From Halobellus sp. LT62 (GTDB lineage Archaea; Halobacteriota; Halobacteria; Halobacteriales; Haloferacaceae), in contig NZ_JAYEZO010000001.1 of the NCBI RefSeq assembly GCF_037031285.1, forward strand, positions 1,426,001-1,490,000: DNA of 64,000 nt. The letters are read 5' to 3'. The position numbers and the translations under genes are program-made. Shown in pieces: positions 32,144 to 39,376 of this stretch. Numbering within the stretch: position 1 is the stretch's first letter; each line of letters begins with the position of its first letter. The notes below the pieces were generated by a model. The model was given only the letters and a program-made list of their open reading frames with translations. It was not told the origin of the DNA and ran no database searches.

Positions 32144-32186
32144 CGGCGGTTCGACTCCGCCGGTGGGTTTTCCCCCGAGTGGGGGG
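32144..32186 (+). promoter_or_regulatory. Tandem-hairpin leader element, copy 2
   Basis: Hairpin 1 is CGGCGG (32144-32149), loop TTCGACT, CCGCCG (32157-32162). The linker is GTGGGTTTT. Hairpin 2 is CCCCC (32172-32176), loop GAGT, GGGGG (32181-32185). An additional perfect 7 bp hairpin, CCGCATC-ACGC-GATGCGG (32126-32143), stacks directly before it. ATG 32230 is 44 bases downstream, with its own GAGG site at 32218-32221. Confidence 0.72.
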
Positions 32187-32229
32187 CAGCGACCGCGGCC
32201 CAGACGGTCACGAACACGAGGACACCACG

Positions 32230-33984
32230 ATGACAGAACACGAATTCGATCTGACGCGGCGCAAAGTGCTCGGCTCCATCGGCGTCATCGGCGCGGCTTC
32301 CGCCGGTGCCGGACTGGGCACGAGCGCGCTGTTCAGCGACACGGAAACGTTCGAGGAAAACACGATTACGGCGGGAACACTGGATCTGAAAGTCGACTGG
32401 GAGGAGCACTACTACGACGGCTCCAGCGGCGGCGAGTACGTCAGCTACAGCGACCCCGGCAACAGCTCCGTCGGCTTCCCCGACCCGGACGATCCCCAGA
32501 TCTGGATCAACGAGGAGGACATTCCGGACTTTATGGATGCGACATCCATCGAGGCGTTCCCGGATCCGAACGGCGACGGCATTCAAGAGATGCAGCACAG
32601 GGATTTCGTGTACGATGCGTGTCAAGACGGCGCAGATCTTCCGAAGCATCTGGATCCCAAATCCGAGGGGGCGCTTCGGACACACAACGACGACACGTAC
32701 GACGAAGAGAATGGGGTCAAACCTCTCATCAGTCTCGACGACGTCAAGCCCGGTGACTTCGGCGAGCTCACGCTGAGCTTCCACCTCTGCGACAACCCCG
32801 GCTACGTGTGGTTGCAGGCGGCGGGCGTCGAACACCTCGGCGGTGAGAACCCCGAGCCCGAAGGAGATAACACGGCCGACCTCGCCGAGAAAATCGAGAC
32901 CGTCTGGTGGTACGACTCCCGCGGCGACAACGTGCTCCAGACGGACTGTGAGGAGCGGCTGTACCTCGTCGACAGCGGGACCGACCCGACGACGCTGTTC
33001 GAGGTCACGCTCGACGACGGGAGCGGCGAGGCCGAGCTGACTGAACTCTTGGGCCCCGGCGACTACGGCGGCGACGGCGACTTCGATCAGACGGACGCGA
33101 TCGCGGCGACGCCCAACGGCGACGAGATCCTGTTCTACGACAAGGAGTCCGGGAACCTCGGAACGTACGACATCGATGGCGACACGTTCACCGACCAAGG
33201 ACCGATTTCGGGCGACCCCGGCGGCATCGTCCTCGCCGGTTACTCGCCCTCCGGAACGCTCTGGGCGGCGAGTCAGGACACCGACGAGCTCTACACCGTC
33301 GATCCGTCTGGACCCTCGGCCACCTCCCAAGGCGACACCGGGATCGATCTCTCGGGAGCCGATCTCGTGTTCTCCTCCGACGGCACGATGTACATCTGGA
33401 CGGCGAACACGGACGCGGACGGTCTCTACAAGGTCGACGATCCGAGCACCGATCCGACCGCAGAGCCGGTCGATTCGAACAACATCGGCGAGAAAGACGA
33501 GCGGATCACCGGTCTCGCGGTGCTCGACGCCGGCACCGGCAACCTCGTCGGATCCGACCGCGATAACGACGAGATTGTCGTCATCGACCGAACGGACGGC
33601 AGTATCACCGACACCTACGAGATGACGCTCGACAGCGAGTCGTACGACTACGACTTCGGCGATATGACCTCCGGAGCGTTCTGCGGGGAGGTGTTCCGCC
33701 GGGGTACGCTCAAGGAGGACCTCGAAGTGCTCGACTCCGGAAACGGCATCCCGCTCGACGGCAACCGAGCCAGTCCATTCGACGAGCTCGAAGACGACGC
33801 GGATAGCGAGGACCGCGAGTGCTTCCCCCCGAGCGTCAACCACTTCGTCGGATTCGCGTGGTGGCTCCCGATCGATGTCGGTAACGAGGTCCAAGGCGAC
33901 TCGGTGAGTTTCGATCTCGGATTCTACACGCAACAGTGCCGCAACAACGACGGCTCCGGGCCGGAAGTGGAGAATTCCACCTGA
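32230..33984 (+). CDS. TasA-like fibre protein 2 with beta-propeller-like insert
   Basis: 584 residues with the cluster leader (LTRRKVLGSIGVIG, then AGLGTSALFSDTETF) and ENTITAGTLDLKVDWEE, typical of TasA-like proteins. ISLDDVKPGDFGELTLSFHLCDNPGYVWL marks the core. The C-terminal strands are LPIDVGNEVQGDSVSFDLGF. Between them, about residues 240-490 carry repeats of the form TPNGDEILFYDKESGNLGTYD, GYSPSGTLWAASQDTDELYTVD, SSDGTMYIWTANTDADGLYKVD and DRDNDEIVVIDRTDG, about 45-60 residues each. This is the pattern of beta-propeller blades. The insert would be displayed from the fibre surface. ATG 32230 has GAGG eight bases upstream. Confidence 0.83.
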   Translation: MTEHEFDLTRRKVLGSIGVIGAASAGAGLGTSALFSDTETFEENTITAGTLDLKVDWEEHYYDGSSGGEYVSYSDPGNSSVGFPDPDDPQIWINEEDIPDFMDATSIEAFPDPNGDGIQEMQHRDFVYDACQDGADLPKHLDPKSEGALRTHNDDTYDEENGVKPLISLDDVKPGDFGELTLSFHLCDNPGYVWLQAAGVEHLGGENPEPEGDNTADLAEKIETVWWYDSRGDNVLQTDCEERLYLVDSGTDPTTLFEVTLDDGSGEAELTELLGPGDYGGDGDFDQTDAIAATPNGDEILFYDKESGNLGTYDIDGDTFTDQGPISGDPGGIVLAGYSPSGTLWAASQDTDELYTVDPSGPSATSQGDTGIDLSGADLVFSSDGTMYIWTANTDADGLYKVDDPSTDPTAEPVDSNNIGEKDERITGLAVLDAGTGNLVGSDRDNDEIVVIDRTDGSITDTYEMTLDSESYDYDFGDMTSGAFCGEVFRRGTLKEDLEVLDSGNGIPLDGNRASPFDELEDDADSEDRECFPPSVNHFVGFAWWLPIDVGNEVQGDSVSFDLGFYTQQCRNNDGSGPEVENST

Positions 33985-34040
33985 GACGACTCCGCGCGGA
34001 GGTCTTACCTTCACTCACGCGGGCGCGGCGCAGTTTGCGC

Positions 34041-34083
34041 CGGGCGGTTCGACTCCGCCCGTGAGTTTTCCCCGGAGGTGGGG
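34041..34083 (+). promoter_or_regulatory. Tandem-hairpin leader element, copy 3
   Basis: Hairpin 1 is CGGGCGG (34041-34047), loop TTCGACT, CCGCCCG (34055-34061). This is a 7 bp stem with an extra G:C pair relative to copies 1, 2 and 4 on both sides. The linker is TGAGTTTT. Hairpin 2 is CCCC (34070-34073), loop GGAGGT, GGGG (34080-34083). GGAG at 34082-34085 lies eight bases before ATG 34094. A further stem CGGCGC-AGTTT-GCGCCG (34026-34042) overlaps the 5' side of hairpin 1, so the two are mutually exclusive in part. Confidence 0.72.
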
Positions 34084-34093
34084 AGTGATCAAA

Positions 34094-34927
34094 ATGACAG
34101 GTGATAGATTCGAACTGACCAGACGAAAGCTGCTCGCGGGCGTCGGGAGCGTCGGCCTCGCATCGGCGGGCGCGGGGCTCGGCACCAGCGCGCTGTTCAG
34201 CGACACGGAATCGTTCGACGACAACAGCTTCACGGCGGGCCAGCTGAATATGGCTGTTTCCGTCGACATCCGTAACAAAAGCGTCGAGCTGCCCGACCCG
34301 GCGATCGAATCCCAGTTGGGGCCGGACGACACCGCAGACGGAAACGTCGTGAGCATCACTGTTTCGGACCTCAAACCGGGCGATTGGTTCCTCCTCGAGT
34401 GGGACCCGGAGGTGTACTTCAACTCCGGCCACGTGCAGGTTACCTCCGTCGACGAGGACTACCAGAATTCCGAAGGCGACAATCCGGAATCCGAGACAGA
34501 CACGGATGCGCCGGGGGACCTCGGTGATCACCTGCTGACTACCGTCTGGGGAGATTTCACCCCCAGCGGCGGGATCGGCGATAACCGCCCGGGGCTCCAC
34601 AACCTCGATCCGACAACCGACAACAACGACAGCGGACTGTCGAGCTACGAGACTCCGGACGTCGACGGCGTCACGACGAGCGGTGCGCATTACACGACGC
34701 TGAACGAAGCCCACGAGGTCTACAAGACGGGCGTCACGGTGCGCGACCCCACGACGGGCGATCCGCTCGTCGTCGGCTACGACGGCGACTCAGCGACGTT
34801 CTACCAGCTGTTCGAACTTCCGATCGACGTCGGCAACGACGTCCAAGGCGATTCGGTGACGTTCACGCTCCGGTTCGACGCCGAGCAGGCGAGACACAAC
34901 GACAACCCGTTCACCAGCGGTGCGTAG
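34094..34927 (+). CDS. TasA-like fibre protein 3
   Basis: A 277-residue TasA-like protein with leader FELTRRKLLAGVGSVGL and AGLGTSALFSDTESFDDN, followed by FTAGQLNMAVSVDI. VSDLKPGDWFLLEWDPEVYF corresponds to the TasA LKPGD segment, and the end reads LPIDVGNDVQGDSVTFTLRFD and AEQARHNDNPF. It is the smallest of the four paralogues and has no obvious inserted domain, so it may be the main structural subunit. It is preceded by copy 3 of the hairpin element with GGAG eight bases from ATG. Secretion by Tat with SipW-like cleavage is inferred from the leader and from the peptidase gene downstream. Confidence 0.85.
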   Translation: MTGDRFELTRRKLLAGVGSVGLASAGAGLGTSALFSDTESFDDNSFTAGQLNMAVSVDIRNKSVELPDPAIESQLGPDDTADGNVVSITVSDLKPGDWFLLEWDPEVYFNSGHVQVTSVDEDYQNSEGDNPESETDTDAPGDLGDHLLTTVWGDFTPSGGIGDNRPGLHNLDPTTDNNDSGLSSYETPDVDGVTTSGAHYTTLNEAHEVYKTGVTVRDPTTGDPLVVGYDGDSATFYQLFELPIDVGNDVQGDSVTFTLRFDAEQARHNDNPFTSGA

Positions 34928-34999
34928 CGGAGCGATCAACCCCACAGTGGCACTCGTCGCCGGCTTCGCGGCCCTTCCGGGACCCGACACCGGGGGACG

Positions 35000-35040
35000 C
35001 GGCGGTTCGATTCCGCCGGTGGGTTTCCCCAAGATTGGGG
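35000..35040 (+). promoter_or_regulatory. Tandem-hairpin leader element, copy 4
   Basis: Hairpin 1 is CGGCGG (35000-35005), loop TTCGATT, CCGCCG (35013-35018). The linker is GTGGGTTT. Hairpin 2 is CCCCA (35027-35031), loop AGAT, TGGGG (35036-35040). Compared with copy 1 the closing C:G pair of hairpin 2 is A:T, with the AGAT loop kept, a compensatory change that supports an RNA stem. ATG 35075 is 34 bases downstream without a clear Shine-Dalgarno site. Confidence 0.72.
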
Positions 35041-35074
35041 ATCGATCGCTCGACGGTCGATCAATCAGACAGCT

Positions 35075-36694
35075 ATGTCCACAGACGAATTCGAACTGAC
35101 CCGACGGAACGTATTGGCAGGCATCGGTGGCATCGGCGTCGCCTCAGCGGGCGCTGGCCTCGGCACGAGCGCCTTCTTTAGCGACACCGAGAGCTTCGAG
35201 AACAACACGATCACGGCGGGAACGCTCGATCTCAAAGTCGACTGGGAGGAGCATTACTCGTATCCACAGGTATACGGCTTCGACGATCCGACTGACGGGC
35301 TCGACGTGACGCGCACGGAACCGTCGGATACGGCGGGGTACGTCGGACTCCCGGATCCCGAGAACCCGGTCGTCTGGGTCGCGGAGGGTGACCTCGACGC
35401 GTATCTGGAACGGACGTCGATCGAGGCGTATCCCGACGTCGACGACGACGGCGTGCAAGACGCCTTCGCCGCCGAGCCCGAAGCGACGACTGAGGACGGA
35501 GTCGGCTACGTCTGCGTCGACGGCGCGGACACGAGTGAGGATATGGATCCCACCGTTGACGGAGCACTTCGGACGAATAACGACGACACGTACGACGAGG
35601 AGAACGGGGAAGCAAAACCGCTCATCAGCCTCGACGACGTCAAGCCGGGAGACTTCGGCGAGCTGACGCTGAGTTATCATCTATGTGACAATCCCGGCTA
35701 CGTGTGGCTCAGCGGTTCGCTCGTCTCGAACGACGAGAACGGCGTCTCCGAGGTCGAAGACACGTCCGACGAGGAAGACGGCACCGTCGACGAACCCGGG
35801 ACCGACGGTGAACTCCTCGACGCCATCCGCACTCGGCTCTGGTACGACGACGGCGACAACGTCGTCGAAGTCGACGGCGAGCAGCCGGACGACGCCGGCT
35901 ATCTGACCCCGGAGCTCTCACTGGCCGAACTGCTCTTGTTCCTCGAAAGCGGAGAGGGCGTCCAGCTCTGTCCCGGTGGCGGAAACGGAGCGGTCGTCGA
36001 ACCACCGGCCGGCGACTGTCCGGAGGAGAAGGACTACGACAGCCTGCACCAGACCGGAGAGGAAGTCACGGTCGAAACCCCGCAGACCGACGGACCGGTC
36101 GAACACACGATCGGATTCAACCCTCGGTGTGCGGATTTCGGACTCGTGCAGGGGCTCAAGACCGACGAAGCACCGGAGGGACCGCTCGAAGAGACCGGGG
36201 AGAAGACCTACAGCACCCCCTACGGCGACATCACTGTCACGACGGATCTCCTCGACAACGGAGAAGAGGGCGTCGAGACCGTGACCGAGTGGTCGATCGA
36301 CAGCGACGACTACTGCGTGGCGAAGGTCATCGTGAAGGGCGGTAACGAGGGTGCGAACGTCTACAGCTACGACAACGAGGACGGCGACGACGATTTCACC
36401 GACGACGAGGCCGTCGGCGCGATGAGCGACGAAGACACCGCGCTTCAGACGCCGACCGGTCAAGAGATCAGCCACGTCGACTTCTGTCTCGCGGTGTCGA
36501 CCGACGGCGGGAACGGGGACGGCGAACCGATGCCGGAGAACTGCTGCTTCGAGGCCTCAACCGACCACTACATCGGCCTCGCGTGGTGGCTCCCGACGGA
36601 CGTCGGCAACGAGGTCCAAAGCGACAGCGTGGCGTTCGATCTCGGGTTCCACGCCGAGCAGTGCCGCCACAACGAACCGTCAGTGCCCGTGTGA
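35075..36694 (+). CDS. TasA-like fibre protein 4 with cysteine-rich insert
   Basis: 539 residues. It has the cluster leader (LTRRNVLAGIGGIGV, AGLGTSAFFSDTESF), then NNTITAGTLDLKVDWEEHY, ISLDDVKPGDFGELTLSYHLCDNPGYVWL and the C-terminal LPTDVGNEVQSDSVAFDLGFH. About 300-480 is an inserted module with several Cys and the pattern VAKVIVKGGNEGANVYSYD ... ALQTPTGQEISHVDFCL. This module recurs in many secreted surface proteins, where it is probably a small beta domain. The first 200 residues are close to those of fibre protein 2, indicating duplication or gene conversion. It is preceded by hairpin copy 4. The next operon starts 479 bp later. Confidence 0.83.
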   Translation: MSTDEFELTRRNVLAGIGGIGVASAGAGLGTSAFFSDTESFENNTITAGTLDLKVDWEEHYSYPQVYGFDDPTDGLDVTRTEPSDTAGYVGLPDPENPVVWVAEGDLDAYLERTSIEAYPDVDDDGVQDAFAAEPEATTEDGVGYVCVDGADTSEDMDPTVDGALRTNNDDTYDEENGEAKPLISLDDVKPGDFGELTLSYHLCDNPGYVWLSGSLVSNDENGVSEVEDTSDEEDGTVDEPGTDGELLDAIRTRLWYDDGDNVVEVDGEQPDDAGYLTPELSLAELLLFLESGEGVQLCPGGGNGAVVEPPAGDCPEEKDYDSLHQTGEEVTVETPQTDGPVEHTIGFNPRCADFGLVQGLKTDEAPEGPLEETGEKTYSTPYGDITVTTDLLDNGEEGVETVTEWSIDSDDYCVAKVIVKGGNEGANVYSYDNEDGDDDFTDDEAVGAMSDEDTALQTPTGQEISHVDFCLAVSTDGGNGDGEPMPENCCFEASTDHYIGLAWWLPTDVGNEVQSDSVAFDLGFHAEQCRHNEPSVPV

Positions 36695-37173
36695 GACGCG
36701 ATTCGGAGAGACGAGATGCGATCACAAAGGAGGAGGAGAATGGTTCACCGACGTCAACGACGCGGCAGCGGTCGGACGGCCGAAGCTCGGACTGCCGAGC
36801 CGCGCGGCTCATGGAGAAGACGACGGGGGCAGCCTGTGACACACCCCGTCGCAAGTGACAGCGCCACCTTGCGGAGATCGGGGCGGAAGTTCGTTCCACG
36901 CAGAGAGCTTAACGCGTCGTTACCCCGTCGTCATAAAAAACGTGCAGTGGAGCCACGGCGCGTTTCGTCCGGTAAACACCCGTTTATCGCGGGACGATCG
37001 CGGGCTAATCGGTGGATAGCTAAGCCCGATACCGCGGTTCGGACTCGTGTGAACGGGGAATACTGGGACGTCGGCGGGCCGAAGTCGATCGCAAGTCGAG
37101 CGGACGCTCCGAGCGCTGTGAATGCGAACGCCGGTCGGGAGGAGGCATCCGAACGCCGGCGGGGTGGAGACCA
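36695..37173. other. Intergenic region before the signal-peptidase operon
   Basis: No supported gene, although several GC-rich frames stay open. AT-rich promoter-like boxes (TCATAAAAAACG near 36930, CCGTTTATCGCG near 36979) would serve the signal-peptidase operon. The tandem-hairpin element of the four upstream genes is not repeated here. GGTGGAG lies about seven bases before ATG 37174. Confidence 0.5.
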
Positions 37174-38241
37174 ATGAGCCTGCGTGATCGCGAGGACGTT
37201 CGAAGGGCGGCCAACGTCGTCGGGCTCCTGCTCTTGATCGCCGCGGTGGTCCCCTTCGTCGTCTACGGGGCCCCGCAGGTCGTCGGAGCCGACCACGGCT
37301 TCGTCGTTCTCTCCGGCAGTATGGAACCGGCGATGTCGCCCGGCGACGCGATCATCGTCCGCGAGGCGTCCCCCGAGGAGATCGAAGAACGAGACATCAT
37401 CACCTACCGGACCGACAGCGACACGCCGACGACGCACCGCGTGGTCGACGTGGTCGAGCAGGACGGGAGCGTCGCGTACGCGACAAAGGGTGACGCGAAC
37501 GAGGACGCAGATCCCGGATCGATCGCGCACGAGCAGGTGATCGGCGAGGTGCTGTTCGTCATCCCGCTCTTGGGATACGTCGTCCAGTTCGTCAACACAA
37601 CCGTCGGGTTCGCCGCCCTCGTCGTCCTCCCGCTGCTGTTGTTCACGCTCTCGGAACTCAGAGCGCTCCTGCGCTCGGTCGACGACGAGACCAACCCGAA
37701 CGAAGCAGCGGCGGACGGCGGCCAGCGCGACGCGCCAACACCTGAGACCCCCGACTCGGAGAAACCAGTGGCTGAGGACGAACCCGAAAGCGGCGGGTCG
37801 ATCACGCTGACGAGATCGAGTCTCCAGTTGCTCGGACTCGTCTTCGCGCTGTATCTCCCCTACAGCGCCTACGTCGCGTACACGACGAGAGCGGCGTGGT
37901 CGATCACGGTTGCGGTCGCGACCGGCATCGCACTGCTGTTCGTCGGTGGTCTGTACGCGGGAAGCGGCGGACAAGCGTCGACGAGCGATGAGCAACCGGC
38001 GACGAGCGATGAACAAGCGGCAGGGGATGGTTCGTACGATGGACTCGCCGACGGCGGGTCCGGAACCGACTCGTCGGTGTCTCCGAAACGCAGCGTCGAA
38101 CCCGACGGCGGCGAGCGCGTGTCTCACACGGACGGTCGCGGCGACTCCGACGGCGACTCAGCGCGCGGAACCAGCGCTCCCGAAGCCTCCGCCGTCGAGG
38201 ACGCCGGGAGACCGGGTTCGGGAGGGATCGACGATGGCTGA
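37174..38241 (+). CDS. Signal peptidase I, ER/SipW type, with C-terminal membrane extension
   Basis: A 355-residue peptidase. The N-terminal membrane anchor is about 15-35. The catalytic Ser is Ser49 in VVLSGSMEPAMSPGD. His88 in DTPTTHRVVDVVE stands in place of the bacterial Lys, and Asp107/Asp111 lie in TKGDANEDADPG. That Ser-His-Asp set is the Sec11/SipW type. Further membrane helices follow (about 138-160, 218-236 and 242-262) and an acidic Ser/Thr-rich tail with repeats such as TSDEQPATSDEQ. SipW cleaves TasA in Bacillus, so this enzyme probably processes the TasA-like proteins around it. It overlaps the next gene by 8 bases. Confidence 0.9.
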   Translation: MSLRDREDVRRAANVVGLLLLIAAVVPFVVYGAPQVVGADHGFVVLSGSMEPAMSPGDAIIVREASPEEIEERDIITYRTDSDTPTTHRVVDVVEQDGSVAYATKGDANEDADPGSIAHEQVIGEVLFVIPLLGYVVQFVNTTVGFAALVVLPLLLFTLSELRALLRSVDDETNPNEAAADGGQRDAPTPETPDSEKPVAEDEPESGGSITLTRSSLQLLGLVFALYLPYSAYVAYTTRAAWSITVAVATGIALLFVGGLYAGSGGQASTSDEQPATSDEQAAGDGSYDGLADGGSGTDSSVSPKRSVEPDGGERVSHTDGRGDSDGDSARGTSAPEASAVEDAGRPGSGGIDDG

Positions 38242-39376
38242 CTCAGGACCCGAACGCTCGAATCGGCTCGAGCTCTCCCGACGGGGGGTCCTGTACGGCG
38301 TCGCGGCCGCCGGTGCGGCGGCGACCTCCGGAAGCGGCGTCGCTGCGTTTCTCACCGACGAGGAGCGCGCCGGCGCGACGTTCACCGCCGGGACGTTGGA
38401 TCTCGACGTGGAGGTGCAACAGCCGAAATCGTGGCGCGACGGAACGTACAGCGGCTCGATCGGCGTCCACGAGACGAAACACGCGGAGTTCGAGCTGTCG
38501 ATCGATTCTAATCCCGCGTTCGTCTGGCTGCTCAGTCCGTGTCCAACGTGCGAGCCCGTCGAACAGCGCCTCGACGTGCGCTTGGAACTGACTCGGTCCG
38601 GGCGGGAGCCGTTCACGCTCTTCGACGGGACGCTCAGGGCGTTCCGCGAGAACTTCAGCGGCGGCGAGTTGCTCTCGACGGACGCGCTCGCAACCGACGA
38701 GACGTGGACGCTCTCGCTTTCGTGGACGTTGTTCGCTCCCGTCGACGACGACGTCGAGTTCGATTTCAGCTTCCGAGCGGTGCAGGCGCGACACCTCGAA
38801 ACGCCGCAGGAGTACGATTTCGACCGGCCGGCCTGCGAGGACTGCCCAGACGACCCGCCGGTCGAGTGCGGCAAAGACATCAGCTTCGTGGCGTTTTGCA
38901 GCGATCAAGAGATCGACGAGGCCGATGTCGCCTTCTCGAGGAAGGAGTGCGGCGACACCGGCCGAACGGCGACGCTCGAAGTCACCGACATCCCCGACCA
39001 CGTCGACGAGGTGCTCCTGAAGTACGCGACGAATCTGGACGTCTTCGAGTACGACGGTGAGCCGACGCTGTTCAGCGTCACCACCGGCGGACACAGCGAC
39101 GATCTCTCGTTCGTCGCCACGTACGAACAACAGGGCAACGAATACCCCGAAAGCGGCGACCCGCCGCGACGCAACAGCGACCCGTGTCCCGGAAAGTACT
39201 GGCTCAAATCCGAGGCCGATGGAGGGATCGAAACGGGTGACCCGGGGCAGAGCGACGGTCCGCCCGGGCAAAGCGACGATGGTCCGCCGGGCCAAGGCGA
39301 GGACGATCCGCCCGGGCAGAACAGCCTCAGCGGGTTGGATCACGAACCGTCCGGTGAGCCGGAGGTGAGCCGATGA
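38234..39376 (+). CDS. TasA-like protein 5 with PGQ-repeat tail
   Basis: A 380-residue protein starting at ATG 38234 inside the end of the peptidase gene. The leader LELSRRGVLYGVAAAGAAAT has a twin-arginine motif, then GVAAFLTDEERAGATFTAGTLDLDVEV, the TasA-type start. The body contains HAEFELSIDSNPAFVWLLS and FDFSFRAVQARHLETP (C-terminal TasA strands). A second, Cys-containing domain follows (CGKDISFVAFCSDQEIDEA, then CPGKYWLKSEADG). The last ~60 residues are a flexible repeat region (DPGQSDGPPGQSDDGPPGQG). No hairpin element precedes it, and it is translated by coupling. It may be an accessory or tip subunit. Confidence 0.8.
   Translation: MADSGPERSNRLELSRRGVLYGVAAAGAAATSGSGVAAFLTDEERAGATFTAGTLDLDVEVQQPKSWRDGTYSGSIGVHETKHAEFELSIDSNPAFVWLLSPCPTCEPVEQRLDVRLELTRSGREPFTLFDGTLRAFRENFSGGELLSTDALATDETWTLSLSWTLFAPVDDDVEFDFSFRAVQARHLETPQEYDFDRPACEDCPDDPPVECGKDISFVAFCSDQEIDEADVAFSRKECGDTGRTATLEVTDIPDHVDEVLLKYATNLDVFEYDGEPTLFSVTTGGHSDDLSFVATYEQQGNEYPESGDPPRRNSDPCPGKYWLKSEADGGIETGDPGQSDGPPGQSDDGPPGQGEDDPPGQNSLSGLDHEPSGEPEVSR

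Noticed and set aside
32131-34014. A 627-codon minus-strand frame across the second fibre gene
   Set aside because: Val/Arg/Glu-rich composition without motifs, fully antisense to a recognisable TasA-like protein with leader and hairpin element.
31076-35018. GGCGGTTCGACTCCGCC-type stems look like tRNA T-arms, suggesting tRNA genes or tRNA-derived att sites
   Set aside because: No D-arm, anticodon arm or acceptor stem surrounds them. The conserved partner is instead a CCCC/GGGG hairpin, and all four copies sit before paralogous coding genes.
36716-37177. A 153-codon frame before the signal peptidase
   Set aside because: Very Arg-rich, with no haloarchaeal acidic bias and promoter-like AT boxes inside it. 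Treated as non-coding.
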